Below are positions 1 through 8,130 of a DNA stretch of 14,344 nt, in pieces (position 1 is the first letter of the stretch; each line of letters starts with the position of its first letter). The stretch is from Anaerolineales bacterium UBA1429. GTDB taxonomy: Bacteria; Chloroflexota; Anaerolineae; UBA1429. A model generated the notes under the pieces. The model made no database searches. It saw nothing but the letters and a program-made list of their open reading frames with translations, and was not told where the DNA came from. The stretch spans positions 1 through 14,344 of the forward strand of contig DCTX01000007.1 in assembly GCA_002329325.1 (NCBI GenBank), in the 5' to 3' direction. Position numbers and translations under genes: made by a program.

Positions 1-53
1 GCCGGCCGTGGGGGTGAGGGCGACGCGCGGGCGGCGTGGCGGGACACAGCGCT

Positions 54-82
54 TCGACATTCGAGAGACATCTCCGTATAAT
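54..82 (+). promoter_or_regulatory. Sigma70-type promoter of the GNAT fusion gene
   Basis: A -35 box TCGACA (54-59, five of six matches to TTGACA) and a perfect -10 box TATAAT (77-82) are separated by 17 bp. Transcription should start near 89, giving a leader of about 36 nt before the ATG at 125. This geometry argues against the in-frame start codons upstream of the -10 box. Confidence 0.8.
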
Positions 83-124
83 AGCGCCCTGGCTTTGTGC
101 TGCGCTCTTGCCAAGGAGACCGCC

Positions 125-3100
125 ATGTACCCCGTGACCATTCGCCCCCTAGACCTCGATCGCGATTGTCAAGCCGTGGCGACGCTGTTCAACTCCAGCG
201 ATCCCGGCTGGCCCGGTGGCTTTACCGAGGGGATCACCATTACCCCCCAGATCGTGCATGAGTGGCTCTCGGAGGAACGCAACCTCGTGGTCTACCTGGC
301 CGAGGCCGATGATCAGATCGTGGGCTTTTGCTCCTTCATGGAGGGCACGCCCTGGCCCAGTGGCCTCTACGGCGCGGGTTATCTGGGGCTGCTCAATGTG
401 CACCCTGATTACCACGGCCGCTCCATCGGCCGCCGGCTGCTGCAGGCCACCATCGAGCGCTCGGTGCAAGAAGGGTGGGCCCGCCAGACCCTGGGCACCT
501 GGGCGGCCAACTTCAAGTCCGTGCCTGCCTACAAGCGGACGGGCCACTTTTGGCGGCCCGATTCTGCCGTGTGGATGGAGAACTATATCGCGGGCGCGCG
601 GCAGATGCCCCTGGCCAAGCCGTTCTTCGCCCGCCACGATTGGTACGCCAGCTATGTGCGCAAGATCGAGCAGACGCCCGATGACCAACGCTGGGAGGGG
701 CTCAAGGTCTATACCCAGCACTGGGAGGCCGACGGCGAAGCGCTGACCATCTGGATCGACCGCGAGGCCCAGGCGCCCTGCGCCATCGAGACCGATGAGG
801 TGGCCGTGGCCGCCATCGCTCAGGACCTGGAGCCGCTCCAGGGGAGCACGGCGGCGATCCGCTGGCGGATCCACAACAAGCGGGCCGAGCCGCTGCGCGT
901 CCATATCCACGCCCTGGGCGCCGACGGACTGGAGATCGACCACCGCGAGGGCTTCGTCGTGCCGCCGGGGCTCAGCGTCGAGCACGTAGCCCAGGTCAAG
1001 GTGAGCGACAAGGCGCCTCACGCCAAGGACGACGAATCCGCCCCCGCCGTGCGCTCCGTCATCAGCCTGGATCACGATGAGGTGGAGCTGTTCTCCGGCA
1101 TGCGCGCGCGCAAGCCGTTGAGCCTCGAGACCGAGCCCGGGCAGATCACCCTGGCCCCCGGCCTACCGATGACCCTGGGGCTGGCGCTGCACAGCGAGCT
1201 GGATGCGCCCCTGACCGCCCTGGTGCGGCTGACGCCGCCCAAAGGCGTGGCGCTGGACTGGCGCGAACAGCAGGTGACGCTGGAGCCCAAGGGCTACGTG
1301 CGGCTCCCCGTAGTCGCGCAAGCGGCCGCCCAGGGCGTATACGGCGTCCATGCGCTGCTGATCCCCGAAGGGGACGCCGCCAAACCGCTCAAAGAGGACC
1401 TGACTCTCTTCTGCCTGGAGGCGGGCGGCGTGCTGGCCCACCAATCCGGCGACTCGGTGCGGCTAGAGACCGACAGCCTGCGCCTTACGATCTCGGCGCG
1501 CAACGGCATCCTGCGAATGCAGCACAAGGACGGCGAGACGGGCATTCTCAACGCCCAGCCCTACGTGGGGCCGCCCTACTTCCCCAGCGATTTCGATCGC
1601 AACCATTTCGATCTGCGCCTGGAGCAGCGCGATGGCCGGGCCGTGGTGCGTATGTCGGCCGAGCCCTACTATCACTCGAATACGCGCCTGGAGTTGGTGG
1701 TGGCCCTGGCCGCCAGCGGCCTTGTCACCATAGAGCAACAACTGGAGAATCGCGGCAGCGAGCCCTATACGGACCGCATCATGCTGGCGACCCACTGGGA
1801 GGGCCAGAGCCAGGAGATGCTGACCGCGCCGCTCCAGGCGGGGATCGTGCGCGCGCCGATCTACCTCTACCCCAAGTATGGCGATGACGCCCCCCGCGAG
1901 CCGGAGGCCTATGCCGAGCCCTGGATCGCCATGGAACAGCAGAACGTTGCCGCCGGCATCGCCTGGGCCGCCGGCGTGGGCTGGGTGGAGTACAGCTACC
2001 AGGTCCGCCTGCACACCCCGCTGCTGAACGTAGCGCCGGGCGAGCGCTCGCCGGTGATGCGCTGCGCCCTCTGGGCCGGCAGCGGCGACTGGCGCACGGT
2101 CCGCGAGCACCTGCTCCTCTGGGCCGGTATGGCGGCCCGGGGGGCCGAACCCCTCAAGCTCGAGACTCGCCCCGTCGCCCAGGCACGCCTGGCGCGCCGC
2201 GTGCTGGCCACGGTGGACGATGCCGTGAGCACTGAGCTGGTCGTGGATTCGGTCTCGGTGCGCAAGCTGGATGGCGAGGTGCTGCTCCAGGGCGCGCCTT
2301 TCGGCCTCAGCCCTACCCAGGTGGCCGTGTCGCAGCTCTGGCGTGAGAACCCGCTCCGCCAGCCGGTGACGCTGCAGGCGCCCCAAGAGGTGGGCCGCTC
2401 CCAGGGCCAGGTGCGTCTGGAGCTGTTGACTGGCCTCGAGACTTCGCCCCTCGAGGTGCTCCGTCTGGGCCGGCGACGCGAGGTGGCCATCTCCCCGAGC
2501 GAGGAGCAGGAGCACGCCATCTGGACGGTAGACAACGGCGCGACGCGCCTCAAGGTGGCGCCCGGGTTCGGTCCCAGCGCCATCAGTTGGCTCTGGCACG
2601 GGCAAGAGATGCTGGAGAGCCCCTTCCCGCAGCCGCGCGGCTGCGCCTGGGCCTACCCCTGGTACGGCGGCATCCAGCTCAACCTGCGGATGCACGGACA
2701 CCAGGGCGCCGAGGGCTGCCTGGTGAACGATGACTGGCAGACAGAAGCGGTGACGGCGCCCGATGCCCAGGGATTGCCCTGGCAGGGGGTGCGGCTGACC
2801 ACCCGGCCCGAGCGCAAGGAACTCCATGACTTGATGGTTTCCTTTGACTACTTGACCCTGGGCGATTCGCCGTTGCTCAAGGTGGTCTACCGGCTGCAGA
2901 ACCTGCGCCCCACGCGCCAGCGGGTATACCTGGGCGGAGTCGTCGCATTGCGCCTGGGCGCAAGCCCGGAACAACTGACCCTGCAAGGCGACGATGTGCG
3001 CCTGCTGCCCTCGCCGTGGGCGAGCTGGCACAGCCACCGCGGATGGGGCCTGCTGACGGAGGCCCACGGCGGCCGCAGCGCTCTGGCCGTCTGTCCCCAA

Positions 3101-3262
3101 GGCAAGCTGGTCCTGGCGGACTATGCCGAGGGCGGAAGGATGTTCCATCTGGAAGACCAGGCCACCATCGAGGGAGGCGCCACGCTGGAGGTGGTCCTGT
3201 ACCTGGCGCTGGCGGAGAGCCCGGAGGCCGCCCAGGCGTTCCGGGGTCTGGCCGAGATCTAG
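125..3262 (+). CDS. GNAT acetyltransferase fused to a large beta-rich carbohydrate-processing-like region (1045 aa)
   Basis: The ATG at 125 is chosen because AAGGAG lies just upstream (113-118) and the promoter sits at 54-82; the open frame extends further upstream but would precede the transcript. Residues 1-155 read as a GNAT acyl-CoA acetyltransferase domain. The strand before motif A (GYLGLLNVHP) is followed by the acetyl-CoA loop GRSIGRRLL at 98-106. Residues about 160-440 look like one or two Ig-like beta domains (alternating hydrophobic strands, for example 343-372 and 384-412). Residues about 443-670 and 795-1032 resemble the beta-sandwich of galactose-mutarotase-like or glycoside-hydrolase accessory domains, rich in Trp, Tyr and Gly (for example 841-849). 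No signal peptide or membrane segment is visible, so it is probably cytoplasmic. It is monocistronic. The GNAT call is firm; the folds and function of the remaining 850 residues are inference from strand pattern and composition. The acceptor substrate is unknown. Confidence 0.8.
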   Translation: MYPVTIRPLDLDRDCQAVATLFNSSDPGWPGGFTEGITITPQIVHEWLSEERNLVVYLAEADDQIVGFCSFMEGTPWPSGLYGAGYLGLLNVHPDYHGRSIGRRLLQATIERSVQEGWARQTLGTWAANFKSVPAYKRTGHFWRPDSAVWMENYIAGARQMPLAKPFFARHDWYASYVRKIEQTPDDQRWEGLKVYTQHWEADGEALTIWIDREAQAPCAIETDEVAVAAIAQDLEPLQGSTAAIRWRIHNKRAEPLRVHIHALGADGLEIDHREGFVVPPGLSVEHVAQVKVSDKAPHAKDDESAPAVRSVISLDHDEVELFSGMRARKPLSLETEPGQITLAPGLPMTLGLALHSELDAPLTALVRLTPPKGVALDWREQQVTLEPKGYVRLPVVAQAAAQGVYGVHALLIPEGDAAKPLKEDLTLFCLEAGGVLAHQSGDSVRLETDSLRLTISARNGILRMQHKDGETGILNAQPYVGPPYFPSDFDRNHFDLRLEQRDGRAVVRMSAEPYYHSNTRLELVVALAASGLVTIEQQLENRGSEPYTDRIMLATHWEGQSQEMLTAPLQAGIVRAPIYLYPKYGDDAPREPEAYAEPWIAMEQQNVAAGIAWAAGVGWVEYSYQVRLHTPLLNVAPGERSPVMRCALWAGSGDWRTVREHLLLWAGMAARGAEPLKLETRPVAQARLARRVLATVDDAVSTELVVDSVSVRKLDGEVLLQGAPFGLSPTQVAVSQLWRENPLRQPVTLQAPQEVGRSQGQVRLELLTGLETSPLEVLRLGRRREVAISPSEEQEHAIWTVDNGATRLKVAPGFGPSAISWLWHGQEMLESPFPQPRGCAWAYPWYGGIQLNLRMHGHQGAEGCLVNDDWQTEAVTAPDAQGLPWQGVRLTTRPERKELHDLMVSFDYLTLGDSPLLKVVYRLQNLRPTRQRVYLGGVVALRLGASPEQLTLQGDDVRLLPSPWASWHSHRGWGLLTEAHGGRSALAVCPQGKLVLADYAEGGRMFHLEDQATIEGGATLEVVLYLALAESPEAAQAFRGLAEI

Positions 3263-3269
3263 CCGAGCT

Positions 3270-3299
3270 GGCAAGGACGAGGCGCGCCTCGTCCTTGCC
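3270..3299 (+). terminator. Perfect 30-bp inverted repeat downstream of the GNAT fusion gene
   Basis: The arm GGCAAGGACGAGGCG is followed directly by its exact reverse complement, 7 bp after the stop codon. It would fold into a stem of about 13 bp with a 4-nt loop. Only a short GTTT follows, so it is a terminator with a weak U-tract or a 3'-end stabilising hairpin. Confidence 0.65.
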
Positions 3300-3301
3300 G
3301 T

Positions 3302-3330
3302 TTGCCCCGCCTCGAGGCCCGCGCTATCAT
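3302..3330 (+). promoter_or_regulatory. Probable promoter of the aminotransferase-murJ unit
   Basis: TTGCCC (3302-3307) and TATCAT (3325-3330) are spaced by 17 bp and begin only 3 bp after the hairpin at 3270-3299. Transcription would start near 3337, leaving a leader of about 80 nt, longer than the 30-40 nt leaders inferred for the other genes here. Confidence 0.5.
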
Positions 3331-3416
3331 AGCGCCAACAGGAACCGGGCGCCGCTGCCCGGCCAGCGGCTGTGTGCGCCGCCGAGGTCCCCCGCACCAA
3401 AGGTAGGAGGTATACG

Positions 3417-4496
3417 ATGAACCTGCGCGTGCCCGGCCCCACGCCGCTGCCGCCCCATGTGCTCGCGGCCATGGGCCGCCAGATGATCGACCACCGCGGC
3501 CCCGAGTTCGAGGCCATGTTTGGGCAGGTGGTCGCCTGGCTCAAGCTCTTTTTCGAGACCGAACAGGATCTCTTTGTGCTCACCAGCTCCGGCACCGGCG
3601 GCATGGAGGCCGCCCTGGTCAACACCCTCTCCCCCGGCGATCGCGTCCTGGCGGTGAACCTGGGGGTGTTCGGCAAGCGGTTTGGCACCATCGCCGAGCG
3701 CTATGGCATGGACGTCACCTGGCTGAACGTCACCATGGGCCAGGCCGCCGATCCCGCCGCGCTCCAGGCCCTGCTGGCCGAAAAGGGGCCCTTTGACGCC
3801 GTGCTGATCACCCAGAACGAGACCTCGACGGGGGTGACCAACCCGATGGAGGCGCTCTGCCGGGTGGTGCGAGAGGCCGATCCAAAGCCGCTGCTCATCG
3901 TGGACGCCATCTCGGGCCTGGGCGCCATCCGCATGCCCCAGGATGCCCTGGGCATCGACGTGGTCGTGGCGGGCTCGCAGAAGGCCTGGATGGCCCCGCC
4001 GGGGCTGGCGTTCATCTCGTTCAACGGGCGCGCGTGGCAGGCCTATGAGAAGGCGCGCTGCCCCCGCTTTTACTTTGACCTGGGCAGCGCCCGGCGCTAT
4101 GGCCAGCGCAACCAGACCCCTTCGACCCCCAACGTGCCGGCCCTCTATGCGCTGCACGCCAGCCTGGAGCTCATGGCGCAGGAAGGGGTGCAGGCCGTCC
4201 ACGATCGTCACCAGCGCATCGGCGAATACTGCCGCGATCTGGCGGTGGAGGCGGGGCTGAACCTCTATGCCGCCGAGGGCGTGCGCTCCAACACCGTCAC
4301 GGCCCTGACCCTGCCAGAGGGGCTGGATACCAAGTGGATGCTGGACGAGCTGCGCACCCGCTATGGCATCGTGTGCGCTTCGGGCCGCGATCCCTCCGTT
4401 GATATGATCCGCGTAGGCCACATGGGTTATGTCAGCGAGCAGGACCTGGACGAGGTCTTTGCCGCCATGCGCACCCTGATGGCCGAGATGATGTGA
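3417..4496 (+). CDS. Class V PLP-dependent aminotransferase (alanine/serine-glyoxylate type)
   Basis: This 359-residue protein starts at ATG 3417, with AGGAGG at 3405-3410; a GTG 45 nt upstream in frame has no comparable site. It matches fold-type I, class V aminotransferases such as alanine-glyoxylate, serine-glyoxylate and ureidoglycine-glyoxylate aminotransferases. Visible signatures are PGPTPLPP (6-13), HRGPEF (26-31), SSGTGGMEAA for phosphate binding (57-66), VDAISG with the PLP-ring aspartate D163, and GSQKAW with Schiff-base lysine K189. The C-terminal IRVGHMG places R332 where the family binds the substrate carboxylate. The usual role is transfer of an amino group to glyoxylate, forming glycine. 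The exact donor (Ala, Ser or ureidoglycine) cannot be read from the sequence. No purine catabolism gene is nearby, which weakens the ureidoglycine option. It is probably cotranscribed with the MurJ gene, which overlaps its stop codon. Confidence 0.9.
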   Translation: MNLRVPGPTPLPPHVLAAMGRQMIDHRGPEFEAMFGQVVAWLKLFFETEQDLFVLTSSGTGGMEAALVNTLSPGDRVLAVNLGVFGKRFGTIAERYGMDVTWLNVTMGQAADPAALQALLAEKGPFDAVLITQNETSTGVTNPMEALCRVVREADPKPLLIVDAISGLGAIRMPQDALGIDVVVAGSQKAWMAPPGLAFISFNGRAWQAYEKARCPRFYFDLGSARRYGQRNQTPSTPNVPALYALHASLELMAQEGVQAVHDRHQRIGEYCRDLAVEAGLNLYAAEGVRSNTVTALTLPEGLDTKWMLDELRTRYGIVCASGRDPSVDMIRVGHMGYVSEQDLDEVFAAMRTLMAEMM

Positions 4497-6160
4497 CCGG
4501 CGCGCCTCAGGTGGAGCCGTTCGAGACGCCGCCGATGGCCCCGCCGTCGCCCGAGGTCGAGACGATGTCCTCGTCTGCATCGCCCGCCGCGACCACCGGC
4601 GGCTTGATGCGCGCCGCGGGCATCAACTCCCTGGGCAACGTCGCCTCGCGGGTGCTGGGCGTGGTGCGCGAGTCGGTCATCTCGGGCGCTTTTGGCGCCA
4701 GCGGGGCCACCAGCGCGTTCGACGCCGTCAGCGCCGTCCCCAAGATGGTCTACGAGTTGCTGATCGGCGGCATGTTGAGCGCGGCCCTGGTGCCGGTGCT
4801 CAGCGAGTATGCCGCCGAGGGCGGCAGCAGCGCCCACCGCCAGGGCGAGCTGGAGGACGTGCTCTCGATCCTGCTCTCTCTGGCAGGGGCAGTCCTCCTG
4901 GCGGTGACCCTCGTCCTGGCCCTGGCGGCCCCCTGGATCGCCCCTTTGCTGGTGGGCGGCTTTGACGCCGAGCTGTTGGCTACCACCACCAGGCTGCTGC
5001 GGTTGATCGTGCCTGCCATCCTGGTCTATGGCATCTCGGGCATCCTCCAGGCCTACCACTATGCCCGCAACGCCTTTGTGTATCCCTCCATGGGCGCGCC
5101 CGCCCACAACCTGGGGGTCATCGTGGCCGTGGTGCTGCTGGCGCGGCGGCTGGACATCTACTCTCTGAGCCTGGGCATCGTGGCGGCGGCGGTGTGCCAG
5201 TTGCTGGTGCAGCTTCCGGGCATGCGTGGCGTGCGGCTGCGCTGGCGCCTGGATTGGCGGCATCCGGTGGTGCGCCGCATCCTGATCCTGTATGCCCCCG
5301 TGGTCGTCAGCATCGTCATCCAGAACCTGGGCATCGTCATCGACCGCAACCTGGCCTCTCGCACCATGCCGGAGGCCATCACCTGGATGAACAAGGCCAC
5401 CTTCCTGATCCAGCTTCCCCTGGGGCTGGTCTCCATGGCCATCTCGCTCGCGGTGCTGCCCACCCTCTCGCAGATCGACGCCCAGCGCGAGCTGGACGCC
5501 TTCAAGCGCACCTTCTTCCGGGGGTTGCGCCTGGTGCTGGTGGTGATCCTGCCGGCGGCGGCGGGCCTGCTGGCCCTGGGCCGCCCGCTCATCGAGCTGA
5601 TCTTTGAGCACGGCGTCTTTACCCCTGCCGACACCCTGCAATCCTGGCAGGCCCTGCGCATCTACCTGATCGGGCTGCCCTTTGCCGCCATCGACCTGCC
5701 CCTGGTGTTCGCCTTTTACGCGCAAAAAGATACCCGCACGCCGGTGATCGTGGGCATCATCGCCGTGGCGATCTACCTGGCCGTGGGGCCATCCCTGGCG
5801 TTCCTGTTCGGCTGGGGCTTTTTGGGGCTGGTGGCGGCCAACTCGGTGCAGCTCGCCGCCCACGCCGTCATCATGCTGGCGCTCTTCTCACGGCGATTCG
5901 AGGGGCTGGGGGGCTATCGCCTGGGGCGCACGACGCTGCAGGCCCTGGCGACCTCGCTGGCGGTGGCCCTGGTGGCCTATGCCAGCTACCGGCTGCTGCT
6001 GCCCTGGGCGCCGGGGGGCCTGCTGGGCAAGGTAATCCTCACGGGCGCGCCTGGCGCGCTGGCGATCCTGGCCTACCTGGCCAGCGCCCGGGCCCTGCGC
6101 ATCCATGAATGGGAGCAGCTCTGGGGCGCGCTGGCGCGCAGGCTGGGGGCGAGCAGGTAG
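4493..6160 (+). CDS. murJ: MurJ/MviN-family lipid II flippase
   Basis: A polytopic membrane protein of up to 555 residues, within the usual MurJ length. Known role of the family: flipping lipid-linked peptidoglycan precursor across the membrane, in the MOP exporter superfamily. Signatures seen: N-terminal SLGNVASRVLGVVRES (46-61), where R53 and R59 correspond to essential arginines of E. coli MurJ; PVLSEY (101-106); FEHGVFTPADT (371-381); and FYAQKDTRTP (408-417). Many hydrophobic segments, about 14 by eye, run from residue 80 to 532. The GTG at 4493 overlaps the aminotransferase TGA (GTGA), suggesting translational coupling, but no strong ribosome site precedes it. ATG at 4535 or 4565 are alternatives that would remove a Pro/Glu-rich hydrophilic N-terminus atypical for the family. 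Position 52 of the E. coli protein (Arg) appears not to be conserved. No other cell-wall gene is present, so a paralogue flipping a different lipid-linked glycan remains possible. Confidence 0.87.
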   Translation: MTGAPQVEPFETPPMAPPSPEVETMSSSASPAATTGGLMRAAGINSLGNVASRVLGVVRESVISGAFGASGATSAFDAVSAVPKMVYELLIGGMLSAALVPVLSEYAAEGGSSAHRQGELEDVLSILLSLAGAVLLAVTLVLALAAPWIAPLLVGGFDAELLATTTRLLRLIVPAILVYGISGILQAYHYARNAFVYPSMGAPAHNLGVIVAVVLLARRLDIYSLSLGIVAAAVCQLLVQLPGMRGVRLRWRLDWRHPVVRRILILYAPVVVSIVIQNLGIVIDRNLASRTMPEAITWMNKATFLIQLPLGLVSMAISLAVLPTLSQIDAQRELDAFKRTFFRGLRLVLVVILPAAAGLLALGRPLIELIFEHGVFTPADTLQSWQALRIYLIGLPFAAIDLPLVFAFYAQKDTRTPVIVGIIAVAIYLAVGPSLAFLFGWGFLGLVAANSVQLAAHAVIMLALFSRRFEGLGGYRLGRTTLQALATSLAVALVAYASYRLLLPWAPGGLLGKVILTGAPGALAILAYLASARALRIHEWEQLWGALARRLGASR

Positions 6161-6180
6161 CACGCCCCTGCCGTTCCCCC

Positions 6181-8130
6181 CTAGAGTCCTCGCTGGCGCG
6201 CCCTCTCCGCATCGTAGCCCTTGTTGATCAGCCGCGCCGAATTGGCCAGGGTGGGCACCGAAGACACCTCGTGCAGGATGGCGCCCAACACCGGGCCGAT
6301 GGTCCCCAATCCGCCGAGCACCAGCGAAAGCAGGTTGAAGGCCAGCGAGAAGGCCACGTTCTGCTTGATGACCTTCAGCGTGCTGCGGGAGAGATCGATC
6401 ACCTGGGGGATCCGCCCAATCTCGTCCTGCATCAGGCCGATGTCGGCGGTCTCCAAGGCCACATCCGTGCCGCTCAGCCCCATGGCGATGCCGATATCGG
6501 CGGCGGCCAGGGCCGGGGCGTCATTGACGCCATCCCCCACAAAGGCCACCCGCTTGCCCTCGGCCTGCAACTCGCGCACGATCTCCAGCTTGCGTTCGGG
6601 GAGCACCTCGGCATAGTACCGATCCACGGCCAGCTCCTCGGCCATGGCGGCGGCCACCCGGGGGTTGTCGCCGGTGATCATGATGATCTGGCCCACGCCC
6701 TGGGCCTTGAGCTGGGCGACGGTCTCGCGGGCATCGGGCCGCACCGTATCTGCCAGGGCGATCAGGCCGGCCAGCTCCCCATCCACGGCCACGGCGATGA
6801 CCGTCGCTCCCGCCTGCTCCAGCGCCAAGACCCGCTCGGCAGCGTTGGCATCCCAGGGCACTTGGTGCTCCTCGAGCAGCGCAGGCGTGCCCAGCAGAAG
6901 CCGGCGCTGGCCCACCATGGCGCTGACTCCGGCGCCGGGCATGGCGGCGAAGGCAGTCGGCTGTCCCAGAGCGAGACGGCGCGCCTCGGCCTGGGTCACG
7001 ATGGCCCGCCCGATGGGGTGCTCGCTGTGGCGCTCCACCGTGGCGGCCAACGCCAGCAGCGCGGCCTCATCGCGGCCATCCAGGGGAACCACAGCACGCA
7101 CCCGGGGCTCGCCTATGGTCAGGGTCGAGGTCTTGTCAAAAGCCACCACATCCACCTGGCCCACCCGCTCTATATCGCCGCCGGTCTTGACCAGGATGCC
7201 GCGCCGGGCCGCGTTGCCGATGGCGGCGGCCACCGCCGTGGGCGTGGCCAGCACCAGGGCGCAGGGGCACACCACCACCAACACCGTGACGGCCCGCATG
7301 ATCTCGCCGCTGAGCCACCAAACGAGGCCGGCCAGAGCAAAGGTCAAGGGCACCAGGTAGCGGGCGTAGCGGTTGGCGATGCGCTCCACGGGGGCCTGGC
7401 TGGCCTTGGCGCTCTGCACCAGCCGCACGATGCGGCCCAGGGTGGTCGCCTCGCCCACGCCGGTCACCTCGATAGTCAGCGAGCCAAGCTCGTTCAGGCT
7501 GCCCGCATACACAGCATCGCCGGGCTGCTTTTCCACCGGCAACGACTCGCCGGTGATGGCGGCCTGGCCCACCGAGCCGCGTCCTTGCAGCACGCGGCCA
7601 TCCACCCCGATGCGCTCGCCGCTGCGCACCAGCACATGGTCGCCTTGGCGCACCTGAGCGATGGGGACCTGGCGCAGGTCGTCGCCCTCGGCCAGGGTGA
7701 CGACGGTGGGCACCAGGCTGGCCAGATCGCGCAGGGCGTTATCGGCGCGGGCCACCGTCAGGTTCTCCAGCCATTCGCCAATGGTGAACATGAACACCAC
7801 CAGCGCAGCGGCGCTATACTCCCCCACGATGATGGCGGCGATCATGGCAGTGGAGGCCATCACGCCGGCGGTGATGTCGCGCCGGATGAACAACCCGCGG
7901 GCCGAGTAGACAAAGAGCGGCGTGCCGCCGATGACGGCAGCCAGCAGGTACGACCATTGGCCCAGCCCGGGCTGGCCCGCCACCTGCAGGATCAGGCCCA
8001 GCAACAGGAACAGGGTGTTCGCCGCGGCAAAGAGGGTCTCTTTGGAAAGCAAGAACGCCCTGTAGCGCGTGAACAGGCTCGCCGAACGCAGCGAATTCTG
8101 GGTGCTAGACCTCAGGGTCTGGCTAGTCAT
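6181..8130 (-). CDS. P1B-type heavy-metal-translocating ATPase (Zn/Cd/Co-type efflux pump)
   Basis: A 649-residue protein starting at ATG 8130, with AGGAG 9-13 nt upstream. The frame extends 22 codons further but lies inside the arsR gene. Seen in order: actuator loop ITGES (192-196), transmembrane metal site CPC (288-290), phosphorylation motif DKTSTLT with D332, nucleotide-binding SEHPIG (369-374), TGDNP (486-490), GDGVNDAP (532-539), and a final membrane segment with HEVSS (620-624). There is no N-terminal CxxC domain or His-rich tail. The pump should export a soft or transition metal from the cytoplasm using ATP. Metal identity is inferred mainly from the Zn-type ArsR partner; CPC alone fits Cu, Zn and Cd pumps. 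The HEVSS motif resembles the HEGxT-type end of P1B-4 pumps rather than the DxG of ZntA. The phosphorylation loop has Ser335 where nearly all P-type ATPases have Gly. The last coding bases lie 20 bp from convergent murJ. Confidence 0.92.
   Translation of the reverse strand: MTSQTLRSSTQNSLRSASLFTRYRAFLLSKETLFAAANTLFLLLGLILQVAGQPGLGQWSYLLAAVIGGTPLFVYSARGLFIRRDITAGVMASTAMIAAIIVGEYSAAALVVFMFTIGEWLENLTVARADNALRDLASLVPTVVTLAEGDDLRQVPIAQVRQGDHVLVRSGERIGVDGRVLQGRGSVGQAAITGESLPVEKQPGDAVYAGSLNELGSLTIEVTGVGEATTLGRIVRLVQSAKASQAPVERIANRYARYLVPLTFALAGLVWWLSGEIMRAVTVLVVVCPCALVLATPTAVAAAIGNAARRGILVKTGGDIERVGQVDVVAFDKTSTLTIGEPRVRAVVPLDGRDEAALLALAATVERHSEHPIGRAIVTQAEARRLALGQPTAFAAMPGAGVSAMVGQRRLLLGTPALLEEHQVPWDANAAERVLALEQAGATVIAVAVDGELAGLIALADTVRPDARETVAQLKAQGVGQIIMITGDNPRVAAAMAEELAVDRYYAEVLPERKLEIVRELQAEGKRVAFVGDGVNDAPALAAADIGIAMGLSGTDVALETADIGLMQDEIGRIPQVIDLSRSTLKVIKQNVAFSLAFNLLSLVLGGLGTIGPVLGAILHEVSSVPTLANSARLINKGYDAERARQRGL

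Noticed and set aside
1463..3691. 742-codon open frame on the minus strand opposite the GNAT fusion
   Set aside because: Low-complexity Arg/Ala/Gly/Leu composition, spans the terminator and promoter of other genes, and has no ribosome site; it is a shadow of the plus-strand gene.
4427..5863. 478-codon open frame on the minus strand opposite murJ
   Set aside because: Gln/His/Asp/Gly-rich translation typical of antisense to hydrophobic membrane-protein codons; no family motif.
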